Position numbers and translations under genes: made by a program
Assembly (NCBI RefSeq): GCF_007860185.1
Contig: NZ_SJPY01000006.1
Span: forward strand, 488,159-552,158
Source: Novipirellula aureliae
Lineage (GTDB): Bacteria > Planctomycetota > Planctomycetia > Pirellulales > Pirellulaceae
Direction: 5' to 3'
DNA: 64,000 nt
Shown: piece by piece, positions 8,474 through 16,242 of the stretch
How the letters are laid out: every line of letters begins with the position of its first letter
Position numbering within the stretch: position 1 is the first letter of the stretch
Notes under the pieces: model-generated
Seen by the model: only the letters and a program-made list of their open reading frames with translations
The model's database searches: none
Told to the model about the DNA's origin: nothing

Positions 8474-9748
8474 ATGACTACTTACAGCCGAAATCGCAGC
8501 GTTGGGCCTCGCCGTGGAAATGTCATGGCACTGATGGCACTCGTGATGCCACTGCTAGCCCTCCTGGCAGCATTCTGTATCAATACCGCTCAGATGCAAT
8601 TGACTCGGACCGAATTGATGGTCGCGACCGATGCAGCGGCTCGAGCGGGCGGACGAGCGTTCAGCGAAGACCAAACGGTCGAAGCCGCAATGACGGCTGC
8701 TGTGGCCACCGCAGCTCTCAACAACGTTGACGGATTGCCGCTGCAAATTCGAGCCGACAGCTCAGCGGGTGAGATCGAGTTCGGTATTACGTCGCAGCCA
8801 GACGGACTAACGGGACGCTACTATTTTGAGAAATTGTCAGCTTCTCAATTGGCGAATAATTCACAACTCGCTAGCGCCGTACGCGTCATCGGTCGTCGTG
8901 ACAGCGGTTCTCTATCGGGAAGCGTTCCCCTCGTGATTCCTGGAATTCTCAATACCAGCGACTTTGATGCGACCCAAGACTCCGTCGCCATGCAAGTCGA
9001 CCGAGATATCTCGTTGATCCTTGACCGCAGCGGTTCGATGGTCCCCGAACTGACGTTCGATTGGCCAAGTGGCGAAAATCCCTACAGCACTGCCACCATC
9101 GAAGCGGGGGTTGCTGCTGGACAAATTACCAAACAAACCAACCGACACGGAGACGTCAGCTATTACTACGCCTCGGGCGTCAATTCGATGACCTATCAAC
9201 AATGGGCATGGACCGAGCACTACGGTTTGCCCGATTGCCCGGTGCAACCTTGGCAAGAATTGGTCGAAGCCGTTGACGCTTTCTTGAGTGTTCTTGACTC
9301 CACCGTTCAAGAGGAACAGGTTTCCGTGGCTAGTTATTCCACCTATGCCACACTCGATATTGGGTTGACGAAAAACTTTGGCGACATCCAATCGACCATT
9401 CGCTCGCTCGACCCCGAAGGTTGGACCGCGATCGGACGTGGGATGGAAGCTGGCCGGCCTGCTTTGACCTCGGGCAACGCTCGTCCCTACGCAGCCAAAA
9501 CGATGGTCGTGATGACCGACGGCAACGAAAATCGTGGCCCCGATGCATTGCAAGTGGCAAATGAAATCATTGCGAATTGGCCGGTGACAATCCATACCGT
9601 CACCTTCGGCAGTGGAGCCGACCAAAACGCTATGCGAGAAGTGGCTGCCGCAGGCGGCGGAAAGCACTATCACGCTGCCGATGGAGCGCAACTCAAGGCG
9701 ATCTTTGAAGAAATTGCAAACAATCTACCTACCATTTTGACGAAGTGA
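8474..9748 (+). CDS. TadG-like protein with von Willebrand factor A domain
   Basis: 424 residues from the ATG at 8474; the frame is open 48 bp further to a TTG, but the ATG gives the usual short basic leader RRGNVMALMALVMPLLALLAAF. Residues 20-42 are the Flp/TadG-type membrane helix; the segment to about 180 (DAAARAGGRAFSE) is TadG-like. A vWA domain follows (about 190-420) with the MIDAS residues DRSGSM, a distal Thr (EGWTAIGRGM) and TDGNENRG, so it should bind a divalent metal and mediate protein contacts outside the membrane. Third gene of the cluster, 110 bp after the second TadE gene and 3 bp before the next. Confidence 0.9.
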   Translation: MTTYSRNRSVGPRRGNVMALMALVMPLLALLAAFCINTAQMQLTRTELMVATDAAARAGGRAFSEDQTVEAAMTAAVATAALNNVDGLPLQIRADSSAGEIEFGITSQPDGLTGRYYFEKLSASQLANNSQLASAVRVIGRRDSGSLSGSVPLVIPGILNTSDFDATQDSVAMQVDRDISLILDRSGSMVPELTFDWPSGENPYSTATIEAGVAAGQITKQTNRHGDVSYYYASGVNSMTYQQWAWTEHYGLPDCPVQPWQELVEAVDAFLSVLDSTVQEEQVSVASYSTYATLDIGLTKNFGDIQSTIRSLDPEGWTAIGRGMEAGRPALTSGNARPYAAKTMVVMTDGNENRGPDALQVANEIIANWPVTIHTVTFGSGADQNAMREVAAAGGGKHYHAADGAQLKAIFEEIANNLPTILTK

Positions 9749-9751
9749 TCT

Positions 9752-10186
9752 GTGGCAAATTACTGCGATAAATCCGAGTTCCGAATCTGGATGCTGCTAC
9801 CCATCGGGCTGTCCATCTGTATTCTCACCTGGGCATTCTCTTTGCCAATGCGCCACGCCGTCGCGCCGAATCAAGAAAACGATCTTCCCGCCACCCCAGT
9901 GAATTTGTCGCCGCGGCAAATCGAGTCGCTCCAACGAGAACGCGAGGCCGAAAGATTTCGCGAGGCTGCACTTCGTGCCGACGCGGCTTGGATGCAGAAA
10001 CGACGCGAAAAAGAACGCTTGCGACGAACCCGCCCACTGCCAGATGCCGCCGCAGCGAACGACTACCAGCAAACTCATTTCAATAGCGTGAGAGCCAAAA
10101 TCGTCGAACTCGCCGATGCCGAACCAGGATCACTGGAATGGCAATATCGACGCGACCTCGAAGATTCACTCGACCAACCGCAGTAA
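9752..10186 (+). CDS. Small single-pass membrane protein of the TadE cluster
   Basis: 144 residues, GTG start 3 bp after the vWA gene. One TM helix near the N-terminus (about 12-30, WMLLPIGLSICILTWAF); the remainder is a highly charged Arg/Glu helix (ERFREAALRADAAWMQKRR) likely to be a coiled coil. No known family recognised. The tight spacing makes it part of the TadE/vWA unit. Confidence 0.75.
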   Translation: MANYCDKSEFRIWMLLPIGLSICILTWAFSLPMRHAVAPNQENDLPATPVNLSPRQIESLQREREAERFREAALRADAAWMQKRREKERLRRTRPLPDAAAANDYQQTHFNSVRAKIVELADAEPGSLEWQYRRDLEDSLDQPQ

Positions 10187-10404
10187 TCTGAGGAAGTTCG
10201 GAGTCGTTCTTGTAGGCTAGGTCTGGGGGGCTCAAAAAACTCGGAAACACGAACAAGACTCGGAAACACGAACACGAACTCGCAGCGTGTTTGTTCCCTA
10301 CGCCAACGTCAACGAAATTCTCTTCGACCTTCCATCGATTCCCGATTATCATAGAAGCCCGGTCCATTTCCATTGACTCTTATTTTTCTCGGCTAACTCG
10401 TCTC

Positions 10405-12306
10405 ATGGCATTCCGTTTTCGCTCCGAAAAGCATCTGCCGGCCCTACTGATGATCTGTATGATCGGCATCCCCAATGCCGTTTCGGCTCAGAATAATCCG
10501 TTTGATGCTGCCGGTCCCGGTTTTCCTCAGCCCAGCAAACCGCTTTCGACGGGTAGCTCGTCGCCCGATTCCGACGATGAACAGCAAGACGATCCGTTGG
10601 TCGATCAATTGCGAATCAAGGCAAGATACGGTGGTGTCAAACTCGCCGAAGCGATCTCGTCACTCGCTCGAATCGGCAGTTGGTCTGATGTCAACGCATT
10701 GCTTGGGCAAGTCAACGATACGACCATCGATGCGAAACAGCTAGCTGAAATGTCGAAACAAATCGAACCAGCGTTGGGGCTGCGTATCGACTACCATGAA
10801 GCAATCGACGACAAAGCACGCAGCGGACTAAAAAAGTTGCGTGATGCACAGCGTCAAATCGCAAACTCGAAACCACGTCTTGACGCTGCGATCCAAGATC
10901 TCGACGATCCCTCGGTCGACAAGCAAATCGCAGCCGCCCGAACCCTGCTCGCTGGTGGTAACGCCGCAGTAAAGCAACTCGTGCAACATGCTGTGCTCGA
11001 CAACCCACCCGCCCTGCGTGATGCGATCCTGAGGACGATGCTGCGGTTTGGCGACGAGGGACCAAGAGCACTTCGTCAATTGGCAATCTATGGAAAACCA
11101 AGCGAACGACTCGGAGCACTCAAGTCATTGGTTCGCATTAACAAAAACGATGCACTCGAATTACTGCTCAGCACCGTCTACTGGCCAGCAGCATCGGATG
11201 CGGAGATTGCGTTCGCAAGCAGCACGCTTCGCCAAGCGAATCGCCCCACCCCCACCGCCGAAGAGAGCATTGAATTCCTCTCACGACAACTCTCGTCAAA
11301 AGTCCGCTACGCGTCTCAAATCGACAATGATTTGGCCACGCGCACGATGTGGTTTGTCAACCAAACACGTGATGGTGTCGATGTCCAAACCGCTCGGCTA
11401 CTCACGGCCGTCAATCGCGATGCCGTCGACATCGCATCTCTACTGCGCCGTTTTGAATCGCTACCAAGCGACGTTGCAAACGACATACTCAGCGCCGAAT
11501 TAAACTACAGAATCATGCTCGACCTCGATTGGGGAGACGCTGAGCAGATTGCCGAATTCCGTTCCACCCACGCCAGCATTTTGGGACAAACGAGTTTGGA
11601 AAACGCTCTATCAGCAGCCATCGAAATGGACTCCCAGCCTGCCGTTATTGGTTTATTGCGGATGATCGGATCGGAAGCAAGCCCGGCGTTGCAATACCGT
11701 TGGTTGACCTCGACTTCGCCCGAACCGTCGCCGCTCGTTCGTGCAGCGATGTCCGCAAACACACGGGTTCGTTACGAAGCCGCAGCAGCGATCGCTGGCT
11801 TCGGCATCAAGGCCGACTATCCCGGTCGCAGCTTTGTGATGCAGACGCTATCCGAAATGGCTGCACTCGATTCACTTCCGACCGCAATATTGATTGAAAC
11901 AAGGCCCGAAGTGATCGTCGACCAGGAGACGATATTGAGTAAACTTGGTTACTCTGTTCGCGTTGCCTCCAGTGTCGCTGATGCGGAAGAAATGGTGAAC
12001 ATGGGCGGCGACCTGCGTCTGTTGGTATCCAAAACGCAACTACCCGACCAAACGCCTGCTGAGTTGGTCGACCGAGTACGTCGACTCTCGCGTGGGAAAT
12101 ATTTACCGATCGTCTTCTACGGAACATACGACGAAGCGATCGACGCGTCTCGCTGGGAAGCCCCCGTCATCTACCGAGCGAAAATGCCGCAATCGGAAGC
12201 GTCCTTCTACGATATGTTTGACCAGTTGAAACGACGCTCACGACTTTCAGCCCTGACCCCATTCGATCGCCAGGTCTACCGAGAAAAAGCCAAGCTGCCC
12301 CGCTAA
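10405..12306 (+). CDS. Exported helical-repeat protein with C-terminal degenerate receiver domain
   Basis: 633 residues from the ATG at 10405; an upstream TTG is in frame but only this ATG puts a signal peptide (1-29, ending AVSAQ) at the N-terminus. Residues about 60-480 are repeated helices of HEAT/armadillo type (DPSVDKQIAAARTLLAGGNA, GDEGPRALRQLAIYGKPSER). Residues 491-610 follow the CheY fold pattern: AILIETRPE strand, LSKLGYSVRVASSVADAEEM, LRLLVSKTQLPDQTPAELVD, LPIVFYGTYDEA, and a late Lys in AKMP. The acidic pocket is lost: ET/TR replaces Asp-Asp, and Lys stands where the phospho-acceptor Asp should be. A receiver fold is usually cytoplasmic, so export is unusual. Function unknown. Confidence 0.8.
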   Translation: MAFRFRSEKHLPALLMICMIGIPNAVSAQNNPFDAAGPGFPQPSKPLSTGSSSPDSDDEQQDDPLVDQLRIKARYGGVKLAEAISSLARIGSWSDVNALLGQVNDTTIDAKQLAEMSKQIEPALGLRIDYHEAIDDKARSGLKKLRDAQRQIANSKPRLDAAIQDLDDPSVDKQIAAARTLLAGGNAAVKQLVQHAVLDNPPALRDAILRTMLRFGDEGPRALRQLAIYGKPSERLGALKSLVRINKNDALELLLSTVYWPAASDAEIAFASSTLRQANRPTPTAEESIEFLSRQLSSKVRYASQIDNDLATRTMWFVNQTRDGVDVQTARLLTAVNRDAVDIASLLRRFESLPSDVANDILSAELNYRIMLDLDWGDAEQIAEFRSTHASILGQTSLENALSAAIEMDSQPAVIGLLRMIGSEASPALQYRWLTSTSPEPSPLVRAAMSANTRVRYEAAAAIAGFGIKADYPGRSFVMQTLSEMAALDSLPTAILIETRPEVIVDQETILSKLGYSVRVASSVADAEEMVNMGGDLRLLVSKTQLPDQTPAELVDRVRRLSRGKYLPIVFYGTYDEAIDASRWEAPVIYRAKMPQSEASFYDMFDQLKRRSRLSALTPFDRQVYREKAKLPR

Positions 12307-12530
12307 TGACTTGCCCCCGGAACGTTCTCGTTCTGAATGCTTCGTGAGCAATTTGACCTTCAAATCGCCATCAATCGGTGCTGCTATTGGTACAAATTGT
12401 CGCTTTATGCCCAATGAATGGGGAAAAGTCCGGTTTCGACCTAGAACAAAACTTCACACTAAGTTAACGTAAACCTAACGGGTTTCGTCGTTGACCTTTT
12501 GCTTCCGGTTCGAATGCGGAGGGGTGTGCC

Positions 12531-13430
12531 ATGTTCTACGACCTTCTTATTGCCAGCGTCGGCGTCTTTTTGATCGCTGCGCTAGGATTCTACGGAAGTT
12601 GGCTTCTCGGCCAGCGCCGCCACCGGTTCACAGACGCTTTTTGCGTGGTCGGTCTGCTTGGCGCCCCCGTGTTTTCTTGGTTCTTGTCAGAACAACTTTG
12701 GTTGGCGAAGTTTATTCCTGTAAGTGGAGCGGTGGTGTGGTCAAACTTTACCCCGGTATTGTTGGCAGTCGCTGCAGGCACGGTCTTCGCTAACCAAGCG
12801 AACTCCATTTTGCGGCGAGGTATGGTAGGGACGCCCCTTCTTGTCATCGCAATGGCCTGCTTGATCGGGCCGATGGCTCGACCTGTGATTCGGCCCTTAG
12901 CGGGGTTTGATTTTGATGGTGCACAATCGCAAGCGAGTCAGTGGCGAAATGGTGTTTGTCTTCAATCTCACGAGTCGACGTGTTGCCCGGCTTCGGCAGC
13001 AACCCTGCTCAAGTTACACGGAGTCGATTCGACCGAGCAAGAGATGGCTCGCGCGTGCTTGACCGGTCAAGACGGAACCAGTTCATTGGGGTTATTTCGA
13101 GGCCTTAGTACGGCAACCCGCCAAGCGTCGAAGAAGGCTTGTGTCGCAAATCGTAATCCTGAAAGTTGGACGTCTGGGAATCAGTTGCCGGTGATTGCAC
13201 TGGTTAGGTTTGAATCTTGTCTTCCGGCGAGACAGACGCACTTTACCGATCGGTACTTTCGTTTGACTAGCTATGGCGACCACCGAGAAGGCCATGCCGT
13301 CGTGGTGGTTGGTCATACCGATGACGGAGACTGGCAAATTAGTGATCCAGCGGTTGGGCGGGTTACGTGGTCAGACCAACAATTCCGAAGCCGATTCACG
13401 GGTCAGGCGATCTACTTGGCGGACCGGTAG
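12531..13430 (+). CDS. Membrane-anchored C39-like cysteine peptidase
   Basis: 299 residues. Four hydrophobic segments (about 5-25, 38-55, 60-80, 100-120) precede a papain-like C39-type domain: the Cys nucleophile region ESTCCPASAATLLKLHG (about 145-160), His in EGHAVVVVGHTDDG and Asp in QISDPAVGRVTW. C39 peptidases normally sit at the N-terminus of ABC exporters and cleave double-glycine leaders; here the domain follows membrane helices and there is no ATPase, so it is a free-standing membrane peptidase. The usual Gln of the oxyanion hole cannot be placed with certainty. No substrate with a GG leader is seen next to it. Activity is inferred from the Cys/His/Asp triad. Confidence 0.75.
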   Translation: MFYDLLIASVGVFLIAALGFYGSWLLGQRRHRFTDAFCVVGLLGAPVFSWFLSEQLWLAKFIPVSGAVVWSNFTPVLLAVAAGTVFANQANSILRRGMVGTPLLVIAMACLIGPMARPVIRPLAGFDFDGAQSQASQWRNGVCLQSHESTCCPASAATLLKLHGVDSTEQEMARACLTGQDGTSSLGLFRGLSTATRQASKKACVANRNPESWTSGNQLPVIALVRFESCLPARQTHFTDRYFRLTSYGDHREGHAVVVVGHTDDGDWQISDPAVGRVTWSDQQFRSRFTGQAIYLADR

Positions 13431-13558
13431 TTACACGCGACTCGTTACACGCCACAGCAGCATAGGGGTGGCAAGGTGGGTGGCAAGGTTGGCTTTCGCC
13501 CGCTGCCAGTCGATCAATGGATTCGGCAAAGGGGAAAGCTTGTCAATCGCCTTTCGCG

Positions 13559-14227
13559 TCAGTCATCCAATTGCGGTTTGACTTGCTTCCAAACGTCCAA
13601 TGCGGCGTCGGCGAAGCTGCAGAAGAAGCCTGGTTCGCTCGGTCGTTCGTCCAGCACCGAACGCCAGAAGGCGCGGGCGCGGAAGTGATGACGTTTGTGC
13701 TGTCCGCCTGATCTTCGGCCGCCGGGACCCCGCCCGCGTCCGCGTCTGCCATGATCTCTTCCGCCACCGCGATGGTGGCGACGATGTCCATGACCGTGCT
13801 CGCTTTCCTCTTCCATGGCAGCCTCAATGGCTTCGTCGGTTGCAATTCGGCGCGTCAGTTCGAGCCAGCCTTCGCGGCTGTGAAGCAGTTCGGACCAGTT
13901 CTCATCGGCGGCCTCGCAGTGAAATTCCTCCAACGCTGAAAGCTGTTCGGCATTTGCCAGATTCAGCGCCCAATGCCGGCCCGCCGCTGCGCCCGATTCG
14001 GAGTGAACCGCTTCGGTAGCGGGTTCGGATTCGGTTGACGCCTTTAAACGTCGGACCGCACCGTCGATCGATGTGATTTCTTCAAACGGCCCGATCTCTT
14101 CGAGCTTCGTTTCAAATGCTTCGCAGGCGATTGCGGACCAATTGAGGAGGGAGCCGGCTCGCTTCATTCGCTTCTTCAGCTCGCAGGGTACGGTAATGGT
14201 GGTTCTTGAAAAACTCTTCTTGTGCAT
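13559..14227 (-). CDS. Ribbon-helix-helix-like protein with His/Gly/Arg-rich region
   Basis: 222 residues. Residues 5-45 (SRTTITVPCELKKRMKRAG, then WSAIACEAFETKLEEI) have the strand-helix-helix spacing of a ribbon-helix-helix DNA-binding domain. The middle is Ala/Glu-rich and helical; about residues 138-180 are a low-complexity His/Gly/Arg tract (EHGHGHRRHHRGGGR) that could bind metal or nucleic acid. The end, FWRSVLDERPSEPGFFCSFADAALDVW, looks folded. Transcribed away from floA with a palindrome between (14292-14312). A transcription factor or antitoxin-like regulator is plausible; no toxin gene adjoins it. Confidence 0.65.
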   Translation of the reverse strand: MHKKSFSRTTITVPCELKKRMKRAGSLLNWSAIACEAFETKLEEIGPFEEITSIDGAVRRLKASTESEPATEAVHSESGAAAGRHWALNLANAEQLSALEEFHCEAADENWSELLHSREGWLELTRRIATDEAIEAAMEEESEHGHGHRRHHRGGGRDHGRRGRGRGPGGRRSGGQHKRHHFRARAFWRSVLDERPSEPGFFCSFADAALDVWKQVKPQLDD

Positions 14228-14291
14228 TCATCTTTCCTGGGAAAATGCGGTTCTAAATATAGCCGCCCGCTCTCAATCGCTAGCGGCCTTC

Positions 14292-14312
14292 AATGCATAC
14301 ACTTTATGCATT
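14292..14312. promoter_or_regulatory. Palindrome, candidate RHH operator
   Basis: Perfect inverted repeat AATGCATA-N5-TATGCATT, 65 bp upstream of the RHH-like start and 233 bp upstream of floA. Position and symmetry suit autoregulation by the RHH protein. The role is inferred. The rest of the 14228-14544 spacer holds nothing I recognise. Confidence 0.5.
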
Positions 14313-14544
14313 GGGGCGAAGGGTGTCAAGTGCGGCAGGCAAGAAAAGTGCTAAATCGCCATGATTGCGAACCTGTTCCTGGGGCCGTCCATGAAAAGCA
14401 TGAGCCCCACTTGTGTCAGCCGCTTGGAATTCTAGACTAGCGGCTGGCAAATGCGACACGATCGACAGCGACGCATGACTGTGTCGGAAGCATTGGTTCT
14501 TTCGTTGAGTCGTTCTCAAGTTGCCCTTTACAGAGGAAGCAGCT

Positions 14545-15537
14545 GTGGTGGGATCCGTTTTCTGTTTGTCGCTGCCCTCTTCAGGCCAGCTTCTACTGGT
14601 CGCCAGCGTGGTCGTGGGGCTATGTGCAATGGCGATTGTTGTGATCGCTATGAAGTGGGGATCGTTTTGGTTTCAAGCTTACATGTCGGGGGCAAACGTC
14701 AGCATGGCGAGCTTGATCGCGATGACGTTTCTAAGGATTGACCATCGTATGATCGTGACGGCCATGATCATGGGCCGCCAAGCTGGGATCGGCAAAGAGC
14801 GGTCCGGTGGGATGACCACGGCGCGGCTACAATCGCACTTTTTGGCGGGCGGCAATGTCATGAACGTCGTTCGCGCGATCATCGCGGCGCAGCGGGCCGG
14901 GATCGATTTGGATTTCGATCGCGCCACCGCGATCGATTTGGCTGGTCGCGACGTGCTTCACGCTGTTCAAACCAGTGTCTCCCCAAAAGTCATCCATTGC
15001 CCCGACAATACCCATGGAGGCCCCCACACACTGAGCGCGGTTGCCAAGAACGGAGTGGAATTGCGGGTCGCCGCGTGCGTCACCGTCCGCACCAATCTAG
15101 AGCGATTGATTGGCGGAGCGACCGAAGAAACGGTGATCGCGAGGGTCGGCCAAGGGATCATCACCGCGATCGGTTCCGCAGATTCGCATATGGATGTTCT
15201 GGAGCAGCCATCGCAAATTTCCAAGGGTGCGATGTCGAATGGACTCGATGCAAATACGGCCTTTGCGATTGTCTCGATCGACATTTCCGACATTGACGTG
15301 GGGGAGAATATTGGTGCCCGGTTGCAATCCGACCAAGCGGATGCGGACACACGAATTGCGCGAGCACGAGCGGAGGTTCGTCGCGCCGAAGCGGTCGCCC
15401 GCGAGCAACAGATGAAAGCCAAGGTGACCGAGAGTAAAGGCAAAATGGTGCTTGCCGAAGCCGAGGTCCCCGCCGCTCTCGCCAACGCATTTCGCGAGGG
15501 GCATCTACGTAAGCCGAATACGCCGTTGCTTCACTAA
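14545..15537 (+). CDS. floA: Flotillin-like protein FloA
   Basis: 330 residues. The frame opens with TTG at 14521, but AGAGGAAG lies 5 nt before the GTG at 14545, which I take as the start. One N-terminal membrane segment (about 7-35), then the FloA/YqfA (UPF0365) sequence MASLIAMTFLRIDHRMIV, LQSHFLAGGNVMNVVRAIIA and DLAGRDVLHAVQTSV, the SPFH core, and a C-terminal helix rich in Ala/Glu/Arg (ARAEVRRAEAVAREQQMKAK), ending EVPAALANAFREGHLR as in the family. FloA scaffolds membrane microdomains. Length is normal (about 330). Monocistronic by appearance; followed by a hairpin array. Confidence 0.95.
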   Translation: MVGSVFCLSLPSSGQLLLVASVVVGLCAMAIVVIAMKWGSFWFQAYMSGANVSMASLIAMTFLRIDHRMIVTAMIMGRQAGIGKERSGGMTTARLQSHFLAGGNVMNVVRAIIAAQRAGIDLDFDRATAIDLAGRDVLHAVQTSVSPKVIHCPDNTHGGPHTLSAVAKNGVELRVAACVTVRTNLERLIGGATEETVIARVGQGIITAIGSADSHMDVLEQPSQISKGAMSNGLDANTAFAIVSIDISDIDVGENIGARLQSDQADADTRIARARAEVRRAEAVAREQQMKAKVTESKGKMVLAEAEVPAALANAFREGHLRKPNTPLLH

Positions 15538-15572
15538 AGCATTTTGCAAAAAGCCGTAGGCTGCGTGTTTAG

Positions 15573-16000
15573 TGGCTGTGGCTTCCAGCCGCAGCGTTTT
15601 TCTCATCTGGGGCTGGAAGCCCCAGCCACAGCATTCTTCTCAACTGGGGCTGGAAGCCGCAGCCGCAGCGTTTTTCTCAACTGGGGCTGGAAGCCCCAGC
15701 CACAGCATTCTTCTCAACTGGGGCTGGAAGCCCCAGCCACAGCATTCTTCTCAACTGGGGCTGGAAGCCGCAGCCGCAGCGTTCTTCTCAACTGGGGCTG
15801 GAAGCCCCAGCCACAGCGTTCTTCTCAACTGGGGCTGGAAGCCGCAGCCGCAGCGTTCTTCTCAACTGGGGCTGGAAGCCGCAGCCACAGCATTCTTCTC
15901 AACTGGGGCTGGAAGCCCCAGCCACAGCGTTCTTCTCAACTGGGGCTGGAAGCCGCAGCCGCAGCGTTCTTCTCAACTGGGGCTGGAAGCCCCAGCCACG
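15573..16000. repeat. Eleven-unit 37-bp tandem hairpin array
   Basis: Units begin at 15607 and recur every 37 bp up to 15977 without a single indel. Each contains CTGGGGCTGGAAGCCCCAG (8-bp stem, GGA triloop) or the variant with one G for C in the right arm; six units are perfect and five carry the same mismatch. A partial unit precedes at 15573. The remainder of the 15538-16242 spacer shows nothing I can name. Open frames across the array are artefacts. Confidence 0.95.
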
Positions 16001-16242
16001 TCAGAAATCAAAATGCTCTAAAGGCGTCACAACCATCAAGTAAATGAATTGGAAAACGTTATTGCTTGAGAGGTTGGCCTCCGGCCTGGCGGCGACCCAA
16101 ACGCCTTTGATTCGGTGGCATTGGGCGTGAGACACCGGCAAAGATGCGCCGCCCTGTGGGCTGAAACCCAGCACCGTGTTCGTCGGGCTCGTGTTTGTCG
16201 GGCTAATGGGGCGAGCGGACGATGTCCGCTCAATTGCAGGGG

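Noticed and set aside
12531-13430. Bacteriocin-type ABC exporter
   Set aside because: Only a C39-like domain and helices are present; there is no Walker A or signature motif.
13600-14019. 139-codon plus-strand frame opposite the RHH-like gene
   Set aside because: Arg/Ser-rich shadow of the His/Gly/Arg tract on the other strand.
15544-16047. Two overlapping plus-strand frames of 149-167 codons in the 37-bp array
   Set aside because: 37 is not a multiple of 3, so the repeat cycles through all frames without stops. The peptides are pure repeat.
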